Shown: piece by piece, positions 1 to 8,513 of the stretch
Numbering within the stretch: the first letter of the stretch is position 1
Layout of the letters: every line of letters begins with the position of its first letter
Source: CAUZIZ01 sp965219005
Lineage (GTDB): Bacteria; Acidobacteriota; UBA6911; RPQK01; JAJDTT01
DNA length: 64,000 nucleotides
NCBI GenBank assembly: GCA_965219005.1
Contig: CBDCMS010000004.1
Location: 372,001 to 436,000, forward strand
Direction of reading: 5' to 3'
Translations under genes and position numbers: made by a program
The notes under the pieces: model-generated
What the model saw: only the letters and a program-made list of their open reading frames with translations
What the model was told of the DNA's origin: nothing
Database searches by the model: none

Positions 1-1
1 G

Positions 2-556
2 TGGGAGGAGAAGGGGCTCTCGGACATCGTGTTCATGTTCAGTCGTGACGGCATCCGCTTCGACCGTCGCTACCTGGAAGCCTTCCTCCGTCCCGGCCGG
101 AGCCCGCTGAATTGGCATGACCGAGCCATAGAAGTGGGTCCCACGCTGGTCCCCACGGGTCCGGGTGAGATGTCCCTCTACTACGTCGAGCATTACAAGA
201 CGCCCCAGGTGAGGATCCGACGAGCCGTGCTCAGAGAGGATGGGTTCGTCTCATTGAGGTGCCCCTATGCCGGGGGAAGCCTGCTGACCCGCCCCCTGCG
301 CTTCGCCGGCCGGGAGTTGGTCCTGAACTATTCCACCTCGGCGGCGGGAAGTCTGCGGGTGGAGATCCAGGACGCCTCGGGCAATCCTATGGAGGGCTAC
401 GCCTTGGAGGACTGCCCGGAGATCTTCGGAGATGAGATCGAACGGGCAGTCTCCTGGACGGACGGCAGCGATCTAAGCTCCCTGGCAGGCCGGGTGGTGC
501 GCTTGAAGCTGGAGATCCGGGATGGGGATCTCTACTCCCTGCGTTTCCGGCCCTGA
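2..556 (+). CDS. C-terminal part of a five-bladed propeller glycosidase-like protein (cut by window start)
   Basis: The frame is open from base 2, so the true start lies outside the window. The visible 184 residues cover the last propeller blade (an SRDGIRFDRRYLEAF segment) and the C-terminal beta-sandwich, which has the family pattern DGFVSL, LVLNYSTSAAGSLRVEIQD, GDEIERAVSW and a closing LYSLRFRP. It is closest among the local paralogues to the gene at 6636-8159, which has the same IRPGR.P.NW and WGDEI stretches. The fold belongs to the five-bladed propeller group shared with GH32, GH43 and GH130 enzymes; activity is not predictable. It converges on the next paralogue at 873. Confidence 0.8.
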   Translation, partial: WEEKGLSDIVFMFSRDGIRFDRRYLEAFLRPGRSPLNWHDRAIEVGPTLVPTGPGEMSLYYVEHYKTPQVRIRRAVLREDGFVSLRCPYAGGSLLTRPLRFAGRELVLNYSTSAAGSLRVEIQDASGNPMEGYALEDCPEIFGDEIERAVSWTDGSDLSSLAGRVVRLKLEIRDGDLYSLRFRP

Positions 557-872
557 GGCAAGCCGTGTCTTGCGATGCCGCTGGAGAGAACACACGGGGG
601 CTACCGGGTAATCCAATCCTCATCGAGTCAGGCATCTTTTCCCAATCTCGATGTCCTCATCCGGGGCATTGCATGCTGTTTTCTCCCTGAGCGCCGACCC
701 AAGCTCCTCCTCGTGCTCCCTCGACCCCTTTTTCATTCCCAGTCAGACCAAAAATGGCGACCAATACCCGAGGTCCAAGAAAACAAACTCCTATCCTCAA
801 TCGGGCTTGACCCTGGCGATGAGGGGCAGTGCTTCCTGCCGCTTCATCCTGGCTACCGGAGGGGACCAGGCT
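557..872. other. Intergenic space between two convergent propeller genes
   Basis: About 316 bases separate two genes that point toward each other. No credible coding sequence, RNA gene or clear hairpin terminator was seen here. Short open frames in this stretch have no recognisable motif. Confidence 0.5.
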
Positions 873-2354
873 TCACTCCGCGAAGCGGAAGGAAAACAGC
901 TTGGCGTTCTTGAAGTGAATCCTCAACTTGATGGGAATGTCCCGCAGCGAACTGGTATCGCTCCGGCCCCGCCAGGTCACGAGCTGATCCAGACCACCTT
1001 CGGTCAACGAATCGGCGTCTTCCAAGGTGTACCCGGCAATCGGATGGTAGTTGGTTCCCAGGATCTCAACCTTGACCTCGGTATCGTGAGCGCCCCAACG
1101 CTTGAAGGCGGCCCGAAAATTGATTCGCAGCTCCTTGCCGCTGAAGCCGAAAGATCGGGTCAGGGCCTCGCTGAAAGTCCGCTTGGCACCGTCCAGGGAG
1201 ACGAAACCATCCAGTGGAAGGGTGGCCAGACCGATGGCGCCATGGGCCTTCTCCTCTCCCAGCAGCTCCAGCTGTTGGGGCGACCTCCAGTTTACCCCTC
1301 CATAGTAGAGAAAAATCTTGTCCTGGTGGACGATCGGCTGCAGCGAGTAGATCGCCACCGAGTCGAAACTCGGAGAGGCGCTCGGCGTGATCACAGGCTG
1401 GCGAAAACGCCGGTCGTAGTGGATCCCGTCCCGGCTGTACACCAGTAGCGGCAGGATGGTCGTGTTGGTGGTTCGGAAGTTCCAGAGCATGCCGACGTAG
1501 AAACCCTCGTAGGAGGTCGCCCACATCGAATAGAACTCGGTATCGGGGTAGTCGTCTGAGTCGGGCACGATGACGGGCTCGGTATCGCTCCAGCGGATCA
1601 GATCGGGGCTCTCGGACCGGCCGATGATGCGCTTCCCCATGGGGCAACGCTGGTGGAGGCAGATCTCCATGTGGGCCGCATAGACCTGGCGAATCGGATC
1701 CCAGCCCATCATCGCCGTCGGTCCCCAGCGCCCCTTTCGGTCTCCCCAGTCGATGACCGGATTTGCGGGGTGGGGAGTCCAGTTGAAAGCATCCGGCGAG
1801 GTATACAGATCGAGCCTCATCCTCGAGCCCTCGACAGTGCTCATGACGAGACCCTTGTAGCGCTTCCTTGGATCCTCTTCTCTGGGATCTATGAAAATCC
1901 CGCCCTTGAAACCCGGATAGTGCTTCTCGTCCAGGATGTTGTTCTGCTTGGAACCCTCGAAGTCGACGAGGCCCAGGATCGGCTTCTGCCAGTGAAACCC
2001 ATCCTTGGAGGTGGCATAGCATTCGCCACCAGAGGTCTCGATCGGGTTGCCATCTGCGACCGGCTTCAGATGGCGATTGCTGTACCAGAGGCGAAACTGT
2101 TTCTCCTGCTCGTCGTAGAACACCGTCGTGTAGTGCAGATAGTTCCCCTCCCAAGGCTTGTCGCGGGGGATCACAGGATTATTGGGAGCCTTGGTGGCCG
2201 GATTCAGGACGAGGCGAGTGTCCTGGAGACTCTCGATCAGGTATTCATCCCAGAGGAGCTGTTTCCGGCTACCGATGTCTATGAGACCGACCGCACCAAC
2301 GGCGCCGATCGACAGGCTGAGACAGAGGATCGGGATGGTAGGCGTTGCCCTCAA
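873..2354 (-). CDS. Secreted five-bladed propeller glycosidase-like protein
   Basis: The frame can be extended to 2468, but a TTG at 2354 is preceded at about 7 bases by an AAGGAG-type ribosome site and begins a signal peptide (LRATPTIPILCLSLSIGAVG), so I chose it. The mature protein starts with the family hallmark IGSRKQLLWDEYLIES, followed by propeller blades with repeated trp-rich turns (FRLWYSNRHL, ATSKDGFHWQKP, WDPIRQVYAAHME, VYSRDGIHYDR). The last 130 residues or so form the beta-sandwich ending LFSFRFAE. The fold resembles GH32/43/130 propellers. Local paralogues are at 4969, 6636 and 14675. Probably exported; substrate unknown. Confidence 0.8.
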   Translation of the reverse strand: MRATPTIPILCLSLSIGAVGAVGLIDIGSRKQLLWDEYLIESLQDTRLVLNPATKAPNNPVIPRDKPWEGNYLHYTTVFYDEQEKQFRLWYSNRHLKPVADGNPIETSGGECYATSKDGFHWQKPILGLVDFEGSKQNNILDEKHYPGFKGGIFIDPREEDPRKRYKGLVMSTVEGSRMRLDLYTSPDAFNWTPHPANPVIDWGDRKGRWGPTAMMGWDPIRQVYAAHMEICLHQRCPMGKRIIGRSESPDLIRWSDTEPVIVPDSDDYPDTEFYSMWATSYEGFYVGMLWNFRTTNTTILPLLVYSRDGIHYDRRFRQPVITPSASPSFDSVAIYSLQPIVHQDKIFLYYGGVNWRSPQQLELLGEEKAHGAIGLATLPLDGFVSLDGAKRTFSEALTRSFGFSGKELRINFRAAFKRWGAHDTEVKVEILGTNYHPIAGYTLEDADSLTEGGLDQLVTWRGRSDTSSLRDIPIKLRIHFKNAKLFSFRFAE

Positions 2355-2460
2355 GAAGACTCTCCTTCCCCGGAGTTTCCGTGCAGCCGCCAGAAGCACA
2401 GGAATCCGGTGCCTCGGAACAATCTCGGCCACGACCGAAGTCAAGAGTGAAGCTAAGTCC

Positions 2461-2614
2461 ATATTCATCTTTTACTTATCTGCTGCAATCGCTCTTCTCA
2501 CGCTTTCCTGTGCCGCTCCCGAACCTCCTCGGGTGGACGGGAACTGGCCCAGCTACGGCCCGTGATCCCGGTGGACAGAAAAGTGCAGCCTTGGAAAGCC
2601 ATCTAGGACCGTAG
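2461..2614 (+). pseudogene. N-terminal scrap of a PQQ-dependent dehydrogenase
   Basis: A lipoprotein-like leader (IALLTLSCAAPEPP) runs into NWPSYGP, then after a one-base frame change DPGGQKSAALES. Together these match the start of quinoprotein (PQQ) dehydrogenases, which typically read WPSYGGDPGGQKYSAL. There is no start codon in frame and the rest of the gene is missing; the sequence stops at the end of the PIN toxin gene. I read it as a deletion remnant. A chance match is possible because the stretch is short. Confidence 0.45.
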
Positions 2615-3034
2615 CTAACTGTCCAACCGAGCGCCAGCCGCGGTTTTCAGTCGGTCGTCGGCGGTCAGGAGGTCGAGCCCTTTGATCCTGCGCCGGGCCA
2701 AGACGAATGTGGCCAGATGGAGGGCATCGAGGGTTCGGAGGTTGTGTGTAGGTGCTACCGCTTGAGCTAGCTCACAGACTCGGGCCGAGAGTTCCCAGAT
2801 TTCACACTGCTGCCAGAAGGCAGCGAGCTGTCTTTCCTGATCAGCCAGGACGCCTTCTGGGAAACGATCTGTTTTTCTGGCACGAAGTAGGGCTCGCGCG
2901 CACTCAACGATGCTGAGGCGTGATGTCACCAGGACGTCAGCCTCCAGGATCTGTTTTTCGACTTCGGCGCTCGTTCCTTTCTCCAAGATAGCCCTCAGAA
3001 GCGCCGAGGTCTCGATGTAGATTGGTGGAGGCAT
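2615..3034 (-). CDS. PIN-domain toxin (VapC type)
   Basis: This 139-residue protein has the PIN ribonuclease layout: an N-terminal IYIETSALLRAIL strand with an acidic residue, a central helix region with SIVECARALLRAR, and the C-terminal THNLRTLDALHLATFVLA and LLTADDRLKTAA acidic motifs. The first acidic residue is Glu in ETSALL, a variant common in this subfamily. The cognate antitoxin lies directly upstream at 3066-3365 with a 31-base gap, so the two are probably one transcript. PIN toxins usually cleave RNA in the cytoplasm. Confidence 0.85.
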   Translation of the reverse strand: MPPPIYIETSALLRAILEKGTSAEVEKQILEADVLVTSRLSIVECARALLRARKTDRFPEGVLADQERQLAAFWQQCEIWELSARVCELAQAVAPTHNLRTLDALHLATFVLARRRIKGLDLLTADDRLKTAAGARLDS

Positions 3035-3065
3035 GATTCGCCTGGAGGCCGGTGCTTGTGACGTT

Positions 3066-3365
3066 CTATTGCTCAGCCCGGAGCTCTGCCAGAATCTTGT
3101 CAGCCGTACCTTCGGGCAAGCCCAGTCCTTCCAGCTTGCCCAACCGATCCTTCTTGGCTCGTGACGATCTCACCAACTCATTCTCTGAAGCGAGTTTCTC
3201 CAGGATCTCATCCAGAGAATCGAGGGGTTGAGACAACCTCCGAGCCGGCCTCAGTTCCGCTACCACCTTATTGTGGTCGGTCACCAAAACCACTTCGCCT
3301 GCTTGCGCCAGCCTAACGAACTGGGAGAGCTTGGCCTTCAACTCCTTGATTCCCACCGCCAACAT
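3066..3365 (-). CDS. Phd/YefM-like antitoxin
   Basis: The 99-residue protein starts MLAVGIKELKAKLSQFVRLA, then AGEVVLVTDHNKVVAELRP, the usual DNA-binding N-terminal half of Phd/YefM antitoxins. The C-terminal half is charged and probably wraps the PIN toxin encoded next (2615-3034). It is the first gene of the pair. Autoregulation by binding its own promoter is expected for the family but no operator was identified. Confidence 0.85.
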   Translation of the reverse strand: MLAVGIKELKAKLSQFVRLAQAGEVVLVTDHNKVVAELRPARRLSQPLDSLDEILEKLASENELVRSSRAKKDRLGKLEGLGLPEGTADKILAELRAEQ

Positions 3366-3519
3366 GAAGATCAGTGTAACTACAAGTAGTTACTATGTCA
3401 ATGGATTGATTCCCAGGTCGGCAAGCACATCTTCCGCGATTCGTGTGTCGATGGAGACCTGCCGTTTGCGGTCGTTCGTTCAGACGTTTCCGAGGAAAAC
3501 TTGAATGACCGCTTCTAGG

Positions 3520-4539
3520 GTGCGCCGTGGTAAGGCGGCGCTTTTCCCAGTGGGTGAAAGCCCCACCCGGCAACCGCTCCAGCCGGAAGCAACCGGAGCA
3601 ACTATGGAGGTAACGAAATGGTTGAAGCCTCTGGTGAAGCGAGTCACGAATTGGTGACCGCGCGAGTGTGCAGGCCGTAACGTGAGTGAACGCTGAGCAA
3701 GCCTCGAAAAGGACGATGCGCAGGCCGACCCGGCTCCTAGACCGGGGAAGGCTGATACGGCTGGGGAAGTGAGCGAAGTGGGCACCCAGTCGCTGCGCCG
3801 GGGTAGTGGCGACAGCATGTACACCAGGGAAGCGCACGCAACACGGGAAGCCCCTAGGCGTGGCCAGGGATGGCCAACCGGAAGCCCGTGAGGGACAGGC
3901 CGGGCGCCTGGGGGTGGCGGAGAGGCCCGTATTACTGAGGAAGCCGGGTAATGCCGGTGGAGGGAAGGAGCCTTAGTTCAAGACGAATGCAGGACGTAGT
4001 GAAGGGACCAGGAGATTGGGCAACCTATCAACTCCGAAAAGGGTTCAGAAACTACAGAGGGCATTACACGCGAAAGCGAAGGCTGAGCCCAGCTATCGCT
4101 TCAGCGGTGGCTGGGTGAACTGGCGCAAGACCACGGAGTTGGTGCAGCAGTTGAACCGCGCTCTGCGCGGCTGGGCGAACTACTCTCGGGTAGGGACGAC
4201 CAGCCGGGCCTACCGTGCGCTCGACAGCTTCACCGCTACGCGGCTGCGCCGGTGGCTGCGCCATAAGTACAAGGTCAGGCGACGCAAGGGCGGGACGTAT
4301 CCACTCTCGCACCTCTACGGGCCCTTCGGGCTCGTGCGCCTGACCCAACTTGGGCGCGGCGAGCCGTGGGTGAAGGCGTGAGTCTTGTCCGAGAGCCGGA
4401 TGCGGTAGTTCCGCCTGTCCGGTTCGATGAGGAGGATGTGGAAACGGAGTGATGGTCCGGCTATTGAGGCACCGCCAGACGAAAGGGGCGGTAACAGATA
4501 GGCCGAACCTTAGACCACCGCGCCACATCCTTACTCTAC
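3520..4539 (+). mobile_element. Group II intron, internally deleted copy
   Basis: The element begins GTGCGCC and ends near CTCTAC. It is nearly identical to the full copy at 17411-19395 over its first ~470 and last ~400 bases but lacks about 965 bases in the ORF region. Comparison shows two separate deletions equivalent to bases 17992-18118 and 18146-18984 of the other copy. Domain V is visible at 4393-4425 as a hairpin with the catalytic AGC. The 5-prime exon (last bases CCGCTTCTAGG) closely resembles that of the other copy (CCGCTTTTAGG), as expected for EBS-IBS guided insertion. Ribozyme domains I-III, V and VI appear retained. Exact 3-prime end is uncertain by a base or two. Confidence 0.85.
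4016..4381 (+). pseudogene. Deleted group II intron maturase ORF
   Basis: The 121-codon frame joins the first 28 residues of the maturase (MGNLSTPKRVQKLQRALHAK) to its C-terminal ~85 residues (TTELVQQLNRALRGWANYSR to GEPWVKA). All reverse-transcriptase motifs, including YADD, are gone. A short out-of-frame remnant (GGWVNW, encoding RWLGEL in the intact copy) sits between the two deletions; their sizes sum to a multiple of three, which restores the frame. It cannot encode an active RT. Confidence 0.85.
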
Positions 4540-4704
4540 GTGGAGTCCCGGCTTTCGATCGCCGATGCTTTGAAGGTGAACCCCTCAGTCTTCTTTATTC
4601 CCTTGGATCGAGCCGAGATCACGAACCCTGAGCTTCGTCTCGACAGGCACGACATCGTTCGACGAGTCCGGGAGCTGATGGATGCGCTTGCTGACCTGCC
4701 CTGA
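4540..4704 (+). pseudogene. C-terminal remnant of an XRE-type regulator
   Basis: Directly after the intron end there is an open frame reading RLSIADALKVNPSVFFIPLDRAEI, ending RELMDALADLP. IADALKVNPSVFF looks like the last helix of an XRE/HTH_3 DNA-binding domain plus its tail. The upstream half is not found on the other side of the intron, so the gene is a fragment rather than a clean intron-split gene. Identification rests on one short motif. Confidence 0.4.
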
Positions 4705-4968
4705 TCGTCGGCCCCGGGTAGGGGATCAGTACGAGTCTCCGGCCAGGTCACCCCCTTACCCCTCTCCCCAAAGAGGTCTCTTCGCCTACTCCAAATGAAC
4801 CAGCCGGTATGGAGTTCCCCGCCACGCTGGCCACCGGAAACGCCCGATGAAGGCTACCCGTTTCTGTCACTCCTTCAACTGGTCCGGCCCCCCATTGACG
4901 ATTACCGGTTCCAAGACATAACATCGGCAGCGAAATACCAGGGCCAGGAAACGTCGGAAGGGCGCAAC

Positions 4969-6540
4969 ATGAATTCTTTTCTATCCAAGCAGCTTCGCTT
5001 GGTTCTCGGTCTGGCTGCTCTCTCTGGGATCATGTCCCAGGGTCTAGGGGAACCAGCCAGCGGCATCGAAATAGGAAGCAGCAAGCAGCTATTCATCGAC
5101 GATTCCATGATCCACTCGCTGCGCCATGCCAGCCGGGTGATGAACCCGGCCGTAAAGCATGTCGACAACCCGGTTCTCAAAAGAGACCGTTCCTGGGAAG
5201 GGAACTTTTTGAGTGTCAACCGGGTCCTCTACGACCCCGCTGACGGCCTCTTCAAGATGTGGTACAGCTCACAGAACATAACCGCCAGGCCAGTCGACCG
5301 TCCTCTCAAGAAGGGGGAGAGGATGATCAAGGCGGCGGAGTACGAGGAGGCGGAGCAGCGTTTCTGTTATGCCATCTCCAAGGATGGTGTCCGCTGGGAG
5401 AAGCCCAGCTTGGGACTCGTCTCGCTTCAAGGCTCCACCGACAACAACATCCTGCCCAAGGGATCGCGGATGCACAACCTGTTCCTGGACCCCCAAGAAA
5501 AGGACCCCAGCCGCCGCTTCAAGGGTCTCATTCGCGAAGGCACCACCGAGACTCCTGGCATGAAGATGGACCTCTACTTCTCGGAGGACGGGTTGACCTG
5601 GCGTCCCTATCCGAAGAACCCGGTTCTGGATACCTCGCCCCGATTGGGTCGCTGGGGTCCTACTGTGCTCATGGGCTGGGATCCGATCCGACAGAAATAC
5701 GCTATCCACATGGAGAGCTGTGCTCACTCCCGGTGTCCTCGAGGTATCCGAGTCATTGGACGGAGCGAGAGCCCTGACATGGTCGAGTGGAGCAGTGCCG
5801 AGACAATCGTGGTGCCGGATGAGAAGGACTATCCCGACACCCAGTTCTACGCCATGCCTGTCGCGGCCTACGAGAGCTACTACATCGGAATGCTGTGGCT
5901 CTTTCGGACCAACAGTCTGAAGATTCGACCGGAGCTGGTCTGGAGCCGAGACGGTGTACGTTACCAGCGCCCTTACCGGGAGCCACCCTTTATCGCCCTG
6001 GGTGCCAACGGAAGCTTCGACGATGGATGTGTCTATGCTCAAGAACCCCTCTTCTTCGACGACCGGATATTGATCTATTACACGGGCACCAACTGGGTCC
6101 ACGGGGTCCTGGACATGGTGAAAGAGAAGGAAGCGACGACGGGGATTGGGTTGGCAACCCTGCCGGCCGACGGATTCGTCTCCGTGGATGCAGGTCCGGC
6201 CGAACCTTCCTACCCGGTCGAAGGACACCCTCTGCGGGTTGGGGAGCTCGTGACCCGGACCTTCTCCTTCCAGGGAGAGGGCCTTCATCTGAATTTCCAA
6301 GCCTCTGAGAAGGGCTCGGCGGGGGTGGCGGAGGAGACTCTGGTACGGGTGGAGATCCTAGACGGCCAGCACGTTCCCCTCGAGGGCTTCACCGTCCAGG
6401 AAGCGGATGTTCTCGAAGAGACGGGTGTTCACCGGGTGAGTTGGCAGGGCAAGAGCAATCTGGAGAAGTTGGCTGGGAAAACCGTTAGGCTCAGGTTTCT
6501 CTTCCAGAATGCAAAGCTCTACTCTTTCCAGTTCCGGTGA
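4969..6540 (+). CDS. Secreted five-bladed propeller glycosidase-like protein
   Basis: An ATG at 4969 follows a GGAAGGG ribosome site and opens a signal peptide (MNSFLSKQLRLVLGLAALSG); the frame upstream to 4795 is probably not translated. The mature protein begins IEIGSSKQLFIDDSMIHSLRH, then shows blade signatures (LFKMWYSSQ, AISKDGVRWEKPSLGLV, GWDPIRQKYAIHMESC, WSRDGVRYQRPYRE) and the C-terminal sandwich ending KLYSFQFR. It is most like the gene at 873-2354. Total about 523 residues. Exported hydrolase or sugar-binding propeller is the best guess. Confidence 0.85.
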   Translation: MNSFLSKQLRLVLGLAALSGIMSQGLGEPASGIEIGSSKQLFIDDSMIHSLRHASRVMNPAVKHVDNPVLKRDRSWEGNFLSVNRVLYDPADGLFKMWYSSQNITARPVDRPLKKGERMIKAAEYEEAEQRFCYAISKDGVRWEKPSLGLVSLQGSTDNNILPKGSRMHNLFLDPQEKDPSRRFKGLIREGTTETPGMKMDLYFSEDGLTWRPYPKNPVLDTSPRLGRWGPTVLMGWDPIRQKYAIHMESCAHSRCPRGIRVIGRSESPDMVEWSSAETIVVPDEKDYPDTQFYAMPVAAYESYYIGMLWLFRTNSLKIRPELVWSRDGVRYQRPYREPPFIALGANGSFDDGCVYAQEPLFFDDRILIYYTGTNWVHGVLDMVKEKEATTGIGLATLPADGFVSVDAGPAEPSYPVEGHPLRVGELVTRTFSFQGEGLHLNFQASEKGSAGVAEETLVRVEILDGQHVPLEGFTVQEADVLEETGVHRVSWQGKSNLEKLAGKTVRLRFLFQNAKLYSFQFR

Positions 6541-6635
6541 GTTCTTCGAGCAGGCCTGGAGACAGCGCCGGGTGGCTGAAGCCTTTCTCAGCACGGTCCT
6601 GTGGGCACCTGCTGGGATACCTGGAACTCAATCCC

Positions 6636-8159
6636 TCACTGAAAGCGCACTGAATACAGGTCCGCGTCCTTCATCACGAACCGCAGCCGTACCGCTTTTC
6701 CCGCGACTCTCCTAAGCGGCTTGTCCGATGTGGCCTGGCTGTGGCTCCGCTTCCAGCGAACCGTGTGCGCGATCTCATCTCCCCAGATCAGGGGAGAATC
6801 CGCCAGGCTGAACCCGGGGAGCGGACTTCCATCTTCATCCTGGATCTCGAGTCGAATGCTCCCCGCCGCCGATGTTGCGAAATTCAGGACTAGGTTGCTG
6901 CCCTCGAACTTGAGCGACTTCGTCAGGACCTCTCCCCCCGAATATCTGGCCCGCAGGGAGGCGAAGCCGTCAGTGCGCAGCGTCATGCGCTCCATGTGGA
7001 TGCTGGGAGACTTGTAGTGGCGAAGCACGTAGAGAGAGATCTCGTCATCGGCCGTCTCTACCACGCCGGTGGCCGTCAGGTTGCTGCGATTGATCCAGTT
7101 CTTGGGATCCCGGCCGGGCCGTATGAAGGACTCCAGAAAGGTTCGGTCCCAATGCAAGCCGTCCCGGCTGGTCATGAAAACGGCGTCCGAAGATCCACTA
7201 TCCGGCGCGTCGGAGATGCGGGTGCGCCAAGGGATGAAGCGCTTGGGAAAACCGAGAAAAATGTGGGGTGCCCGAAAGTAGGGAGTGATTCCGTTGGTGT
7301 AAAAATGGTCCCTCGGGGCTCCACCCAGGTCGATGTCCTCCAGATCGCTCCAGTTCAAGAAATCGGACGAGGTGGCCCGGCCAATAGCCCGAATCGTTGG
7401 CCTACGCCGATTCTTGGGATCCTGCCAACGGTATGGATACCAGACACGAAGATAAGCCACATATTCGCCCCGGACTCTGTCCCACAGGAAGCCATCCCCA
7501 CCGTTGTCGGTGGGGCGCTGCGTCAACAGTGCCTTCTCCCGAATGGGTTTCCAGTGGATTCCGTCGGCCGATACCATTCCCACCACCCGTTTCTGCGGCC
7601 GGTTGGGTCTTCCCGTGGCAAGAGCCTTGTAGCGCTGCTCGGCTGGGGTTGCCGGGTTGGTGTCGCGAAACACCATGAAGTTGAGGGTACCGAAACCGTC
7701 CCAGATGATGTTGTTGTCCTTCGATCCCTGAAACTCCACTATGCCCAGAGATGGCTTTGTCCAGATCCGTCCGTCGCGGCTTTCGGCGTAACAGGTTACC
7801 TCCTTGTGCTCCGGAACTACGGTCTCCCCTGGGGTAACCAACGATGGAACTATCGCCGAGGGCAGGCTGTGGCCTCGGTAGTACATCCGATACAGCCCCT
7901 CCCCGTGGACCACCGATACATAGAAACAGGTGGTACCCTCCCAGGGCTTGTAGAAGTCCAGGACCCGGCCCGCCGAGGAGGGGGTGTGGAGCTTCAGATC
8001 AACCTCCCCGGTCGTGGAATCGATCAGATAATCATCGACGAACAGCTCCAGGCGCGTTCCGATATCCAGGGGCTTTTCTGCGTTGTGATGCTCGGCCTGT
8101 AGAAACGGCCCACTCAGCAGAAGCAGCATTAGACACGGAAGTGGGGTCCGGCGGAGCAT
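6636..8159 (-). CDS. Secreted five-bladed propeller glycosidase-like protein
   Basis: The ATG at 8159 has an AAAGGAGAG site seven bases upstream and a signal peptide (MLRRTPLPCLMLLLLSGPFL), so the longer frame to 8405 is rejected. The mature protein starts LDIGTRLELFVDDYLIDS, the family hallmark, followed by blades with YRMYYRG, AESRDGRIWTKPSLGIVEF, DRVRGEYVAYLRVW and MTSRDGLHWDRTFLESF. The C-terminal sandwich ends LYSVRFQ. It belongs to the same subgroup as the partial gene at window start and the remnant at 37256. It converges with the paralogue ending at 6540. Confidence 0.85.
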   Translation of the reverse strand: MLRRTPLPCLMLLLLSGPFLQAEHHNAEKPLDIGTRLELFVDDYLIDSTTGEVDLKLHTPSSAGRVLDFYKPWEGTTCFYVSVVHGEGLYRMYYRGHSLPSAIVPSLVTPGETVVPEHKEVTCYAESRDGRIWTKPSLGIVEFQGSKDNNIIWDGFGTLNFMVFRDTNPATPAEQRYKALATGRPNRPQKRVVGMVSADGIHWKPIREKALLTQRPTDNGGDGFLWDRVRGEYVAYLRVWYPYRWQDPKNRRRPTIRAIGRATSSDFLNWSDLEDIDLGGAPRDHFYTNGITPYFRAPHIFLGFPKRFIPWRTRISDAPDSGSSDAVFMTSRDGLHWDRTFLESFIRPGRDPKNWINRSNLTATGVVETADDEISLYVLRHYKSPSIHMERMTLRTDGFASLRARYSGGEVLTKSLKFEGSNLVLNFATSAAGSIRLEIQDEDGSPLPGFSLADSPLIWGDEIAHTVRWKRSHSQATSDKPLRRVAGKAVRLRFVMKDADLYSVRFQ

Positions 8160-8513
8160 GGCTGGTCTCTCCTTTTCTGTTGAATCAGGGGGACGGTCCC
8201 GGAGTCTATCCCCAGCAATTTTAAGGGTCAAGGAGGTGTCCCCTTCTTTCCCTTGCCCGAGCCCTTCCCTTTGCCCATCATCTTGCATTCTGGCCCAGAC
8301 GTTCGGAATGCTGCCCAGAATCGCATCAATCCTGACCGGGTTGGTCACGAACCTTGATGCAAACTCCGGGCTGATAGCTGCGCCGGGCCGTGAAGTTGCA
8401 TACATACGACGGGGTCAGATTGAGGACGCCCGAAGCGGACCGATACCTTCGGACGGGAGTTTGACTGCTTGGCGACATCGCGTTGTGAGTCCGCAGGCCC
8501 GGAACGTTCGCAC
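8160..8513. other. Intergenic stretch, no gene recognised
   Basis: About 354 bases upstream of the propeller gene. It contains the promoter side of that gene and a pyrimidine-rich stretch around 8240-8280 made of imperfect CCCTTGCCC-like units. An open frame on the plus strand (ending at 8517) shows no known motif. The purine/pyrimidine units loosely resemble the hexamer repeats at 60.6 kb. Confidence 0.4.

Noticed and set aside
1066..2154. 362-codon minus-strand frame inside the propeller gene
   Set aside because: Overlaps entirely with the propeller gene in a different frame, with Arg/Gly/Pro-rich composition and no signal peptide.
3395..3519. Minus-strand peptide near the intron (QVSIDTRIAEDVLADLGI) and a similar-looking one at the other intron (ADVQIRIDRVISDDIL)
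   Set aside because: I considered that both introns interrupted RelB-like antitoxin genes; the first frame has a stop codon and the two peptides do not align well beyond a few residues.
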